A DNA stretch of 64,000 nt, from contig NZ_PIPR01000005.1 in NCBI RefSeq assembly GCF_003987355.1, positions 1-64,000 on the forward strand, given 5' to 3'. Below the pieces are notes generated by a model. The model worked only from the letters and a program-made list of their open reading frames with translations. It was not told where the DNA came from and ran no database searches. This document shows, in pieces, positions 25,264 through 34,149 of this stretch. Numbering within the stretch: position 1 is the stretch's first letter; each line of letters begins with the position of its first letter. Position numbers and translations under genes: made by a program. This stretch comes from Pseudidiomarina aestuarii. GTDB taxonomy: Bacteria > Pseudomonadota > Gammaproteobacteria > Enterobacterales > Alteromonadaceae.

Positions 25264-27533
25264 TGGCAGGCACCCGCAATCGCGTCATGAAGTATCTATT
25301 GGTCACCGGACTCAAGTTGAGTCTGGTTGGCACAGCGTTGCTAGCCATTTATTTGATCTATCTCGATAGCTCCTTGACCGAGCGCTTTCAGCAGAACCGC
25401 TATCAAGCACCAGCACTGATTTATGGGCGGAGTTTGCAGCTCGAGCCCGGTTTACCGTTGACTCTTGCGCAAGTCGAGCTGGAATTGCAGCAACTCCAAT
25501 ACCGCAAAGTAAGTCAAGTGAATGACTCTGGGCAGTACGCAAAGGGGTCGCAGCGATTGCATATTTACCGTCGCCCGTTCGACTTTCCTAACGGGCCAGC
25601 TATGGCCGAAGCAGTGCAAATAGACTTCGATGCCAATGGCATTCAATCGATGAGTCGATTGCCAGCGAACCTGCCACTCGAGAGCTTTGAACTGGAACCG
25701 CCGTTTATTGGACGCATAGCTGCAGCGAGCGGTGAAGATCGCCTCTTAGTTGGTCTTGAAGTAGTGCCGAATCTCCTCATCGAAACGCTACTGATGATAG
25801 AGGACCAAGATTTTTATCATCACGCTGGCGTATCGTTGACCTCAATCGGTCGCGCGGCGCTTGCCAACCTAGCCGCTATGAGAACGGTTCAGGGCGGCAG
25901 CACGTTGACGCAGCAATTGGTCAAGAACCTCTATCTCACGCGTGAGCAGACCCTGTGGCGCAAAGCGAATGAAGCACTGATGGCGCTGATCATCGATTAC
26001 CGTTTTAGCAAGAACGAAATTCTCGAAACCTACTTAAATGAAGTGTACTTCGGACAAGACCGTGGCTCGGCGATTCATGGTGTCGGTTTGGCGAGTCGAT
26101 TCTACTTCGGTAAACAGGTGCAAGAATTGGATGAAGCTGAAATTGCGCTGCTTATCGCTATTATCAAAGGGCCCAGTTACTACGATCCGCGCCGCTATCC
26201 GGAGCGCGCACAACAACGCCGTGACATGGTATTGCAGTTGATGTTTGGGCAAAACCTGATTACTCGAGCTACCTATGAATCTGCGGTTGAGCAGCCTTTA
26301 GTTTATGGCGAATCAGGTCGGTTGGTGGCCGATAATGTGCCACATTACTTAGAGTTAGTCCGACATGAACTGGCACAAACGATGTTACCAACTGACTGGC
26401 AGCAGCAAGGCTTGCGGATCTTTACTTACCTCGATCCCGTTGCACAACGCGCCGCTGAGCAAGCGCTGCAGTCACAGCTCAGCCGAGTTAGCGATGATCC
26501 AGACCTGCAGGGAGCTGTGGTTGTCGCTGACGCGAATCACTATGGAATTACAGCGGTTGTAGGTGACCGGAATCCACGGCGTGTTGGTTTTAACCGCGCA
26601 GTGGCAGCCTTTCGTCCTGTGGGTAGCTTGATTAAGCCCTTTGTTTACGTGAACGCGCTATCGGGTGATACGCCTTACGAACTCGCCAGCATCATAGAGG
26701 ACACGCCGATTACATTGGCTAATGGTGCGGATCAGCGCTGGTCGCCAGAGAATTTCGACAAGAAATTTAAAGGCAACATCATGCTTTACGACGCCTTTAT
26801 TGAATCGCGCAATGTGCCAGCAGTGCGGTTGGGTATGAGTACGGGCGTAGATCGACTGGTCGATACGTTGCAAGCAGCTGGTGTGGATTCGCCGATTCCT
26901 GCTTATCCATCATTAACGCTCGGTGCGGTGCCGCTGGCGCCGGTTACCGTCAGTGAAATTTTTGTCACGCTAGCGAATTATGGGCGTCAACAACCACTGC
27001 GAACTATCGCTGCGGTGACCAATCATGCTGGCCTGGCGTTATATAGACGTGGTCAGCAGCAGCCCAAGCAGGCCTTCAGCGAGATTGCAGCACAGCAGGT
27101 GGTCTATGGGTTGCGGGGTGTGGTGAACGAAGGCACTGGGCGCGCACTAGCAGCTCGTTTTGGTAAAGACCGTTTAGCAGGTAAGAGTGGCACTACCAAT
27201 GATTATCGTGATAGTTGGTTTGTGGCGTTCGATGCGCGACAAGTGGTCACTGTGTGGGTTGGGCGTGATGACAATAAGCCGGTGCAACTCACCGGCAGCA
27301 GTGGTGCTCTACCGGTCGTGGGTGAGGTATTTGCAAATACCAGTATACAGCCGCTTTCAATGCAACTACCCGAAGCGCTCACAATGCAAAATTATCATCG
27401 CGACTTGGGTGTTTTGATACCACTGGATTGCGCTGAAGGGCGTTTGTTACCGGGCTTAACAAGAGCAGTGCCAGAGCGTCAAACTTGTGCTGGAACCGTG
27501 CGTGAAGAAAAATGGTGGGAGCGTTGGTTTTAG
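25263..27533 (+). CDS. mrcB: Penicillin-binding protein 1B
   Basis: PBP1B both polymerises glycan strands and cross-links peptides at the inner membrane. The 756-residue protein has one N-terminal membrane helix (about 10-30), a UB2H-type region, then the GT51 transglycosylase with catalytic E180 in EDQDFYHHAGV and GGSTLTQQLVKNLYL. The transpeptidase has S455 and K458 (SxxK), S515-R-N517 and KSGT at 641-644. Its outer-membrane activator LpoB is not in the window. The final codons form one arm of the downstream terminator. Confidence 0.97.
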   Translation: MAGTRNRVMKYLLVTGLKLSLVGTALLAIYLIYLDSSLTERFQQNRYQAPALIYGRSLQLEPGLPLTLAQVELELQQLQYRKVSQVNDSGQYAKGSQRLHIYRRPFDFPNGPAMAEAVQIDFDANGIQSMSRLPANLPLESFELEPPFIGRIAAASGEDRLLVGLEVVPNLLIETLLMIEDQDFYHHAGVSLTSIGRAALANLAAMRTVQGGSTLTQQLVKNLYLTREQTLWRKANEALMALIIDYRFSKNEILETYLNEVYFGQDRGSAIHGVGLASRFYFGKQVQELDEAEIALLIAIIKGPSYYDPRRYPERAQQRRDMVLQLMFGQNLITRATYESAVEQPLVYGESGRLVADNVPHYLELVRHELAQTMLPTDWQQQGLRIFTYLDPVAQRAAEQALQSQLSRVSDDPDLQGAVVVADANHYGITAVVGDRNPRRVGFNRAVAAFRPVGSLIKPFVYVNALSGDTPYELASIIEDTPITLANGADQRWSPENFDKKFKGNIMLYDAFIESRNVPAVRLGMSTGVDRLVDTLQAAGVDSPIPAYPSLTLGAVPLAPVTVSEIFVTLANYGRQQPLRTIAAVTNHAGLALYRRGQQQPKQAFSEIAAQQVVYGLRGVVNEGTGRALAARFGKDRLAGKSGTTNDYRDSWFVAFDARQVVTVWVGRDDNKPVQLTGSSGALPVVGEVFANTSIQPLSMQLPEALTMQNYHRDLGVLIPLDCAEGRLLPGLTRAVPERQTCAGTVREEKWWERWF

Positions 27534-27551
27534 CTCCCACCGTGTTTATTT
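27514..27551 (+). terminator. Terminator overlapping the mrcB 3' end
   Basis: GGTGGGAGC at 514-522 of this kilobase (27514-27522) pairs perfectly with GCTCCCACC at 27533-27541, with the stop codon in the loop. A loose T-rich stretch (GTGTTTATTT) follows. The left arm encodes the last residues of PBP1B. Confidence 0.65.
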
Positions 27552-27561
27552 AGAGCGTGGT

Positions 27562-28851
27562 TTATAGCGCTTTTAGCTCTGCAAATGCTTTTTCCGCAGC
27601 ATCCAATGTCGCTTGAATATCGGCATCACTATGAGCCGCAGACATAAAGCCTGCTTCAAACGCCGATGGCGCTAAATAGACGCCTTGCTTCAACATGCTG
27701 TGGTAGAAATGTTTGAAATGCTGCATGTTGCACTGCGTGGCCTGCTGATAGCTGGTAATTGGGCCATCACCACTAAAGAAGAATCCGAACATCGAGCCCG
27801 CACGGTTGGTCGTAAATGGAATACCCGCCGCATCGGCGCGCTCCTGCAAGCCATTGACGAGGCGATCAACGAGGTCATACAAGCCCTCGTACAAGTTCAC
27901 ATTGTGCAGTTGCGACAACGCTGCAAAACCTGCCGCCATAGCAACCGGATTTCCAGATAGCGTACCGGCTTGATACACCGGGCCTACTGGAGCGATATAA
28001 TCCATGATCTCGCGCTTGCCACCGAATGCGCCTACTGGCATGCCACCACCGATGACTTTACCGAGCGTCGTCAAATCTGGAATGACATTGTAGTACTCTT
28101 GCGCACCGCCACGAGAAACGCGGAAGCCGGTCATCACTTCGTCAAAGATTAAGACGCTACCGTACTCATCACAGATGCTGCGCAACCCTTCCAAGAATCC
28201 CGGAACCGGTGGAATACAATTCATATTACCGGCAACAGGCTCCACGATAATGGTCGCGATTTGGTCGCCAAGTTCTTCAAATATGGCGCGTATCGAGTCG
28301 ATATCATTAAAGGTCACAGTAAGTGTGTGCTTGGCGAAATCTTCAGGGATACCCGGTGAGTTGGGTACACCCAACGTCAATGCGCCTGAGCCTGCTTTGA
28401 CCAACAACGCATCAGCATGGCCATGATAACAACCCTCAAATTTCAGAATTTTATCGCGCCCTGTGTACCCACGAGCCAAGCGAATGGCAGTCATGGTAGC
28501 TTCGGTACCACTATTGACCATCCGTACTTTTTCGATAGACGGCACCAGGCTTTTAATTTTCTCAGCCATGGTGATTTCGGTTGATGTAGGCGTACCAAAG
28601 CTGAGCCCGCGATCAACAGCTTTGTGCGTTGCTTCGCGAATAGCCGCATGATTGTGACCCAAAATCATTGGCCCCCATGAGCCCACGTAGTCAATGTAAC
28701 GCTTGCCGTCGGCATCAAACATGTAAGCACCGTCGGCACTTTCGATAAATATGGGTGAGCCTCCGACACCGTTAAACGCACGCACAGGTGAGTTCACACC
28801 GCCGGGGATAGATAATTGGGCTTGAGCAAATAATTCTTCGGAACGAGACAT
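27562..28851 (-). CDS. hemL: Glutamate-1-semialdehyde 2,1-aminomutase
   Basis: HemL is a PLP enzyme that makes 5-aminolevulinate, the first committed tetrapyrrole precursor, in the C5 pathway. The 429 residues match the family. [15 protein letters not shown] lies at the start, [17 protein letters not shown] near 118, and the PLP-lysine region [19 protein letters not shown] near 260-278. GAGGAAG precedes the ATG. It is on the same strand as pyrB and hemJ. HemJ acts later in the same pathway. Confidence 0.97.
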   Translation of the reverse strand: MSRSEELFAQAQLSIPGGVNSPVRAFNGVGGSPIFIESADGAYMFDADGKRYIDYVGSWGPMILGHNHAAIREATHKAVDRGLSFGTPTSTEITMAEKIKSLVPSIEKVRMVNSGTEATMTAIRLARGYTGRDKILKFEGCYHGHADALLVKAGSGALTLGVPNSPGIPEDFAKHTLTVTFNDIDSIRAIFEELGDQIATIIVEPVAGNMNCIPPVPGFLEGLRSICDEYGSVLIFDEVMTGFRVSRGGAQEYYNVIPDLTTLGKVIGGGMPVGAFGGKREIMDYIAPVGPVYQAGTLSGNPVAMAAGFAALSQLHNVNLYEGLYDLVDRLVNGLQERADAAGIPFTTNRAGSMFGFFFSGDGPITSYQQATQCNMQHFKHFYHSMLKQGVYLAPSAFEAGFMSAAHSDADIQATLDAAEKAFAELKAL

Positions 28852-28874
28852 CGACTTCCTCTATTTAGTTGGGG

Positions 28875-29888
28875 TCACACGTTGCGTTTGTCGCTGAACC
28901 ACGGCACTTCCGTTTCGTAACGGTCGACAATATCAGCGACGCCAAGCGTTAACGCAAATAGCGCCATCCGGATCAAGACACCATTGTCAGCCTGACGGAA
29001 TATGGCGAGATTCGGGTTTTGGTTCAAATCATTATCCAATTCATTTGCCTCAGCGCGAGAATCACGTGGCAATGGATGCATGATGACCGTGTTCGGTTTG
29101 TAATGTTTGGTATAAATTTCGCTGTTCAGTCTGAACTTACCGCGATACATGTCGGCTTCTTGTGGCGTGGTAAAACGCTCTTGCTGAATGCGAGTTTGAT
29201 AAATAATGTCCGCATCCGAACTGCCGCTCATCTGGTCAGTCACTGTCACCTGATGTCCAGCTTGCGCTAACACGTCTAATACACTGTCTGGCATCGCGAG
29301 TTCGCGTGGCGAAATCAGTGTGAATCGCACTTTATTGTACATCGCTAGTAAGCGTGACAATGAGTGTACGGTACGACCAAACTTGAGGTCTCCCATCATG
29401 CAGATGTGCATACCATCAACGTCATGCCCATGGTAGGCGAGTTCTTTTTTGATGGTATAGAGATCGAGTAAAGCTTGCGTGGGGTGTTCGTTCGCGCCAT
29501 CACCACCATTGAGCACGGGTACCCGAGATCCTTGCGCGAACTCGGCAACGGAACCTGACTTCGGGTGCCGCATGGCAATCACATCACTATAGCTACTGAG
29601 GACCCTTGCGGTGTCGTAGAGCGACTCCCCTTTGGTCAGAGCCGAGCTTTCCATGCCAGTCGTTTCGCGAACTTCACCACCCAATAAGTTAAAAGCGGTA
29701 CCAAAACTGACGCGCGTCCGAGTCGATGGCTCAAAGAACAGATTTCCTAAAATGGCACCATCGAGTACTCGCGTCCGCTTTTGTCGGCGAGCATAGGGCA
29801 ACATGCGGTCGGCAGTGGCAAAAATCTCAGCAATACTATCGCGGTCAAACTGCTCAACCGAGAGGATATTCGCACCAGTAAAATTCAT
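28875..29888 (-). CDS. pyrB: Aspartate carbamoyltransferase catalytic chain
   Basis: PyrB condenses carbamoyl phosphate and aspartate in pyrimidine synthesis. From MNFTGANILSVEQF it has 337 residues. The carbamoyl-phosphate loop FFEPSTRTRVSF lies near residues 51-62, and HPTQALLDL and HPLPRDSRA are present. A longer frame starts at 29972 but overlaps hemJ and lacks conservation. No pyrI regulatory gene follows; the next gene downstream is hemL. The protein is longer than the E. coli chain (about 310), which may reflect a different quaternary arrangement. Confidence 0.95.
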   Translation of the reverse strand: MNFTGANILSVEQFDRDSIAEIFATADRMLPYARRQKRTRVLDGAILGNLFFEPSTRTRVSFGTAFNLLGGEVRETTGMESSALTKGESLYDTARVLSSYSDVIAMRHPKSGSVAEFAQGSRVPVLNGGDGANEHPTQALLDLYTIKKELAYHGHDVDGMHICMMGDLKFGRTVHSLSRLLAMYNKVRFTLISPRELAMPDSVLDVLAQAGHQVTVTDQMSGSSDADIIYQTRIQQERFTTPQEADMYRGKFRLNSEIYTKHYKPNTVIMHPLPRDSRAEANELDNDLNQNPNLAIFRQADNGVLIRMALFALTLGVADIVDRYETEVPWFSDKRNV

Positions 29889-29949
29889 GAGAGAGGCCTT
29901 ACAGTGAGTGAAACACTGGAGCGCCATTTTAGCAGATTCTATAGCGCGC

Positions 29950-30378
29950 TTAAAACGGTTTGAGTACCGCAAGTAAAATGATTGCGAATAGCGCTAAAAC
30001 TGGCACCTCGTTGAATACCCGATAGAATTTGTGACTGCGCCGATTACGGTTATGCTTAAAGTCAGCCAGTAGTTTAAAACAGTAGGCATGATAGGCGTAG
30101 AGTCCTGCCACTAGCACTAACTTGACTTGCATCCAACCGCTGGCTTGCAGCCAGGCCATGCCGTAGGCGTGTATCAACAGCAACCCAAATACCAGCGTCA
30201 AAATGGCAAATGGCGTCACAAAATAAAGTAGTCGCCGCTCCATAATTTTGAGTTGAGCGTCAACGTCGCTGGACTCGGTTTGTGCGTGATACACGAACAG
30301 ACGCGGCAGATAAAATATACCGGCAAACCAAGCCACCATGAAAATGAGGTGTAAGGCTTTGAACCATAAGATTGCCAT
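29950..30378 (-). CDS. hemJ: Protoporphyrinogen IX oxidase HemJ
   Basis: HemJ is a membrane enzyme that oxidises protoporphyrinogen IX to protoporphyrin IX in heme synthesis. The 142-residue protein has four hydrophobic segments and the hallmark start WFKALHLIFMVAWFAGIFYL with the conserved His at residue 10. LPRLFVYHA and QVKLVLVAGLYAYH also match the family. Together with hemL two genes away it gives this stretch a heme theme, interrupted by pyrB. Confidence 0.92.
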   Translation of the reverse strand: MAILWFKALHLIFMVAWFAGIFYLPRLFVYHAQTESSDVDAQLKIMERRLLYFVTPFAILTLVFGLLLIHAYGMAWLQASGWMQVKLVLVAGLYAYHAYCFKLLADFKHNRNRRSHKFYRVFNEVPVLALFAIILLAVLKPF

Positions 30379-30438
30379 TCGTGTCGAATCCCATTAAGTT
30401 ACGCAGCAAGCTAGCAGTGTAAGGGAAGCGAATTCACA

Positions 30439-31212
30439 ATGAAAGCGAGCCGTAAAATTCCAGACTTAGCCACGCTCACGCGGCGTATGCAATGGGTCGT
30501 CATTGCTGGGACATTAGCGATTGGGGCGCTGGTGGGATACCTTGCGGGCAATTGGCATGTCTTTGTGCTGCAGGACCAAGTGGCGCAACTCGAAAAGCAA
30601 GTGGATAGTCTGTATGAGCGCGCTGAAGTGTTCGACTACCAACAGCATATGGCAAGTGTTGAGTTGGGCATCGAGAAAGCGGCGACACAAAGTCTGCAGC
30701 AAGAGTTGCTCTCAGCGCAAGATGAAAACTTTGCACTGCGGCGCGAACTGACCTTCTATCAGAAAATTATGGCACCAGAAATGGAAGCCAGCGGTGTCGT
30801 GATTGATTCGTTTGAACTGCAACCCAATCGGACCGAGGGGCATTTTCATTTTCGGTTGGCAGTGGTGCAGATGGAGCGCCAACGTAGTCTGACCAAAGGC
30901 AGTGTGGCTATTCGATTGAGTGGGCGATCCGAAGCGGGTAACGCGCAATCGTTTGATTTGCATGCATTGGCAAACCTCACCGACTCCGATAAGCAGTTCA
31001 GTATGCGTTACTTCACAGTCCAAGCGGGTGACTTTGTCTTGCCAGAGAACTTCTTGCCAGAGCGCATTGATGTTGAGGTGACCGTGTCGAGTGGTAGCAA
31101 TCAACAATTGAGTAAGAGTTTTTATTGGAACCAGTTGTTAAAGCCCGCTGAGAGTCCAACTGACAGCTCGTCACCTGAGAATGAAGCGGAACTCCCAGTG
31201 GACAATACTTGA
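30439..31212 (+). CDS. DUF6776 membrane-anchored coiled-coil protein
   Basis: This 257-residue protein has a single membrane segment at about residues 18-42 (VVIAGTLAIGALVGYLAGNW) and a coiled coil at about 48-115. A conserved globular region with FYQKIMAPE and an acidic tail (SPENEAELPVDNT) follow. The DUF6776 family is commonly encoded just before erpA in gammaproteobacteria, as here. It is probably anchored in the inner membrane with the body in the periplasm. I know of no established function; the fixed neighbour suggests a link to iron-sulfur or respiratory maturation, but this is weak. Confidence 0.82.
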   Translation: MKASRKIPDLATLTRRMQWVVIAGTLAIGALVGYLAGNWHVFVLQDQVAQLEKQVDSLYERAEVFDYQQHMASVELGIEKAATQSLQQELLSAQDENFALRRELTFYQKIMAPEMEASGVVIDSFELQPNRTEGHFHFRLAVVQMERQRSLTKGSVAIRLSGRSEAGNAQSFDLHALANLTDSDKQFSMRYFTVQAGDFVLPENFLPERIDVEVTVSSGSNQQLSKSFYWNQLLKPAESPTDSSSPENEAELPVDNT

Positions 31213-31267
31213 CCCTTTTACTCAGGTAAGCGAAAATAGGCACCGTCACTGAGAGGTACCAAAGATT

Positions 31268-31615
31268 ATGACTGCAGCAGCACAAGCAATGCCGATTCAA
31301 TTTACTGAAGCGGCTGCGAACAAAGTAAAAACGTTAATTGCCGATGAAGAGAACCCTGATTTGAAACTCCGGGTCTATGTCACTGGTGGTGGCTGCTCTG
31401 GCTTCCAATATGGCTTCACGTTTGACGAAAAAGTGAATCCGGGTGACACCGAAATCGAAAAAAATGGCGTGATGCTGGTGGTTGATCCAATGAGTCTGCA
31501 ATACCTTGTTGGCGGCATCGTTAGCTATGAAGAAGGTTTGCAAGGTGCACGCTTCTTCGTCGATAACCCCAATGCAACCACCACCTGTGGTTGTGGAGCT
31601 AGTTTCGCCGTCTAA
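31268..31615 (+). CDS. erpA: Iron-sulfur cluster insertion protein ErpA
   Basis: ErpA is an A-type carrier that delivers iron-sulfur clusters to apo-proteins, including those of isoprenoid synthesis. The 115-residue protein has the three conserved cysteines C43, C107 and C109, in GGGCSGFQY and [26 protein letters not shown] is the usual start of the domain. The gene lies 55 bases after the DUF6776 gene. Confidence 0.97.
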   Translation: MTAAAQAMPIQFTEAAANKVKTLIADEENPDLKLRVYVTGGGCSGFQYGFTFDEKVNPGDTEIEKNGVMLVVDPMSLQYLVGGIVSYEEGLQGARFFVDNPNATTTCGCGASFAV

Positions 31616-31655
31616 TCCCGCGCTTGCAAAGGGTGAGTTCGTGTTGCAGTTAAGG

Positions 31656-31674
31656 TAAGATGATCATCATCTTA
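31656..31674. promoter_or_regulatory. 19-bp palindrome before pepQ, possible operator
   Basis: TAAGATGAT and ATCATCTTA are perfect inverted arms around a single central C, ending 22 bases before the pepQ start. The size and symmetry suit a dimeric repressor site. I cannot name the regulator. Confidence 0.4.
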
Positions 31675-31696
31675 GTTTAGCGATGCGAGGTCATTC

Positions 31697-33010
31697 ATGA
31701 GTTCTTACGCACAGCATATTGCGACCGTTCAGGCGCGTTTCGATGCGGCACTTGCCGCCAGTGGTTTTGATTCAGCTCTTGTCTATGCTGGCCAACCTCG
31801 AGTCGCGTTTCTGGACGATAATCCAGCGCCCTATAAAGTAAACCCGTTATTCAAATATTGGGTTCCAGTGATTCAAAGTCCGAAAAGCGCGGTTTATTAT
31901 GAGCCTGGTTCAAAACCTATCGTATTCCTCCATCAGCCGCGTGATTTTTGGCATGCTCATGTCGACGTGCCACATGAAGAATGGCAAAACCATGTCGAGT
32001 TAGTGGTTGTCGATGCACCCGAAAAAATCGCAAGTTATTTGGGTAGTAAGCTCGAGCGTTCAGCATTTTTAGGGGAGAACTTTGCAGAGCCAGTGGCAAG
32101 TTGGAAGACTGCTGCAGTAAACCCGCAAGCCTTGATCGATCATTTGCATTTCCACCGGGCTATTAAGACCAGTTGGGAAGTGGAAAACATGCGCCAGGCC
32201 AACCTGCTAGCTGCGACCGCCCACAATGCTGCGCGTGACGCTTTCTTTGCCGGTAAGAGCGAATTGGAAATTCATGCCGCTTACTTGGCCGCCATCAACT
32301 TTCGTGAATCTGAAGTACCATACAACAGCATTGTGGCACTGAATGAACATGGTGCGGTGTTGCACTATGACGTTTATCAAACCCAGGCGCCGCAAGAGTC
32401 GCGCTCTTTTTTGATTGATGCTGGTGCGCTCTATCGTGGCTACTGCGCCGATATTACTCGAACCTATGCGCGGACAGATGGCTTTTTTGCCGATCTGATC
32501 AAAGCCGTTGACCAAGCCCAGCAAGATCTTCTGAGCGAAATTAAGCCGGGTATCAATTATTACCAACTCCATGTGTCACAGCATCTGAAAATTGCGCAAA
32601 TCCTGAGTGATTTTGATTTGGTCAAGGGTAGTGCTGAGAGTATTTACGAGCAGGGTTACAGCAGCCCATTCTTCCCGCACGGCTTAGGCCACTTTATTGG
32701 CCTGCAAGTGCACGATGTAGGTGGCCATCAGCGCAACGATCGAGGCGATATGTACGATCGTGACCCGCGGCATCCATTCTTACGTTTACTCCGCGACGTT
32801 GAGGTGGGACAGGTATTCACTATCGAGCCGGGCTTGTATGTTGTCGATCAGTTACTCGAAGACTTTGCCGGGAACAATGACTTTAATTGGCAGCGTATTG
32901 ACGAGTTACGGCCGTATGGTGGCGTGCGTATTGAGGATAGTGTTGTGGTCGGTGAGAACGGTAACAATGAAAATCTCACCCGCGATGCATTCGCTCAAAT
33001 CGAGTCGTAG
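31697..33010 (+). CDS. pepQ: Xaa-Pro dipeptidase (prolidase)
   Basis: PepQ is a cytoplasmic M24B metallopeptidase that splits dipeptides ending in proline. The 437-residue length and the start SSYAQHIATVQARFDAALA match marine PepQ. Two metal ligands are D241 and D252 in LIDAG and CADITRTYA; the others lie in FPHGLGHFIGLQVHD, IEPGLYVV and GGVRIEDS. The same family includes the organophosphate acid anhydrolases of Alteromonas, so side activity on such compounds is possible but not shown. The gene converges on anmK. Confidence 0.95.
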   Translation: MSSYAQHIATVQARFDAALAASGFDSALVYAGQPRVAFLDDNPAPYKVNPLFKYWVPVIQSPKSAVYYEPGSKPIVFLHQPRDFWHAHVDVPHEEWQNHVELVVVDAPEKIASYLGSKLERSAFLGENFAEPVASWKTAAVNPQALIDHLHFHRAIKTSWEVENMRQANLLAATAHNAARDAFFAGKSELEIHAAYLAAINFRESEVPYNSIVALNEHGAVLHYDVYQTQAPQESRSFLIDAGALYRGYCADITRTYARTDGFFADLIKAVDQAQQDLLSEIKPGINYYQLHVSQHLKIAQILSDFDLVKGSAESIYEQGYSSPFFPHGLGHFIGLQVHDVGGHQRNDRGDMYDRDPRHPFLRLLRDVEVGQVFTIEPGLYVVDQLLEDFAGNNDFNWQRIDELRPYGGVRIEDSVVVGENGNNENLTRDAFAQIES

Positions 33011-33026
33011 TTTTTTACTCTAAGAG

Positions 33027-34145
33027 TTAATTCGCCGAATACAGTCCGCCCAGCACTGCGCTGCGGCGGGCTCCGGTAACTGCTGGTAAATTCCCCGGAA
33101 TCTTCTCCATATAGGCATGCGCCAACCACGCAAACGCAAAAGCTTCGAGGTGTTGTGGATGCATACCCAACTCAGCGATAGAGTGCACTTGGCTGTCGGC
33201 CAGGTGTTGGCGCAAGGCTTCCATTAAAACCGGATTGAAGGTACCACCACCGGCAACGAAGACTTGTTGCGGGCGCGCGGGCAGCCAAGTGCTCATAGCC
33301 TTCGCCACGGTGATCGCGGTCAGTTCCACTAGTGTCCGCTGTATGTCGGCTGGCGCGTAACGATCCAGCTGTGCCACCTGCTGTTGCAACCAACCCAAAT
33401 GAAAATAATCGCGCCCGCTGCTTTTGGGGGGTGGTTGTAAAAAAAACGGATCCGCTAGCAACTGTTCTAAGACCTCTGCTTGGACGGTTCCTTGCTGAGC
33501 GAAAGCTCCGTCGACGTCATAAGTTTTTGAAGCATTGGGATGTTGCGCTTGCCACCAAAAGTCGAGCAGGGTGTTGGCAGGTCCAGTATCAAAACCTAAT
33601 ACGTCGCTAGCTTGACCTGGTAGCCAGGTTAGGTTGGCTATACCACCTAAATTGAGAACCACTCGGGCCGTATTGGGCTCGGCAAACAGTGCATGATGCA
33701 CGGCGGGCACCAGCGGAGCCCCTTGTCCGCCCAATGCGACATCTTTGCGTCGGAAGTCAGCGACGACATCAATACCGGTCAGTGCAGCTAATGTATTCGG
33801 GTCGCCGATTTGCACGGTGTATGGTGTCGCGGCTGCGGGGGCATGACGAATCGTTTGGCCGTGACTACCGATGGCACGGATGGCTTCAATCGAGATATTT
33901 TGCTGAGCCAGAAAGGTCAACACGCAGTCTGCGCAAAACTCGGCAAATTGGCGGTCAAGTTGCGCCGCCAAATGCATTTCGTTGGCTTGTGATCGAGTGA
34001 GTGCGTCGAGCTGATCGGCAAGCCTTGCAGGTAGTGGAAAGTGATGGTGCGCATGTAGTTGCGGTCGTGGAACAAAGTCGGCGAGAACAATATCAAGGCC
34101 GTCCATACTGGTGCCTGACATGAGTCCAAGATAACGCGCTGACAT
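33027..34145 (-). CDS. anmK: Anhydro-N-acetylmuramic acid kinase
   Basis: AnmK phosphorylates and opens 1,6-anhydro-MurNAc from peptidoglycan turnover to MurNAc-6-phosphate. The 372-residue protein begins YLGLMSGTSMDGLDIVLADF, with the phosphate-binding GTSMDG at 10-15. GSHGQTIRH, LNLGGIANLTWLPG and FDTGPANTLLD are typical. It lies four bases after an M23 endopeptidase gene, so these two cell-wall genes are probably co-transcribed. Confidence 0.96.
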   Translation of the reverse strand: MSARYLGLMSGTSMDGLDIVLADFVPRPQLHAHHHFPLPARLADQLDALTRSQANEMHLAAQLDRQFAEFCADCVLTFLAQQNISIEAIRAIGSHGQTIRHAPAAATPYTVQIGDPNTLAALTGIDVVADFRRKDVALGGQGAPLVPAVHHALFAEPNTARVVLNLGGIANLTWLPGQASDVLGFDTGPANTLLDFWWQAQHPNASKTYDVDGAFAQQGTVQAEVLEQLLADPFFLQPPPKSSGRDYFHLGWLQQQVAQLDRYAPADIQRTLVELTAITVAKAMSTWLPARPQQVFVAGGGTFNPVLMEALRQHLADSQVHSIAELGMHPQHLEAFAFAWLAHAYMEKIPGNLPAVTGARRSAVLGGLYSAN

Positions 34146-34149
34146 CGTA

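Noticed and set aside
33012-33026. ACTCTAAGAGT palindrome with a T-run before it, between pepQ and anmK
   Set aside because: The T-run is on the wrong side for both converging genes, and the stem is short.
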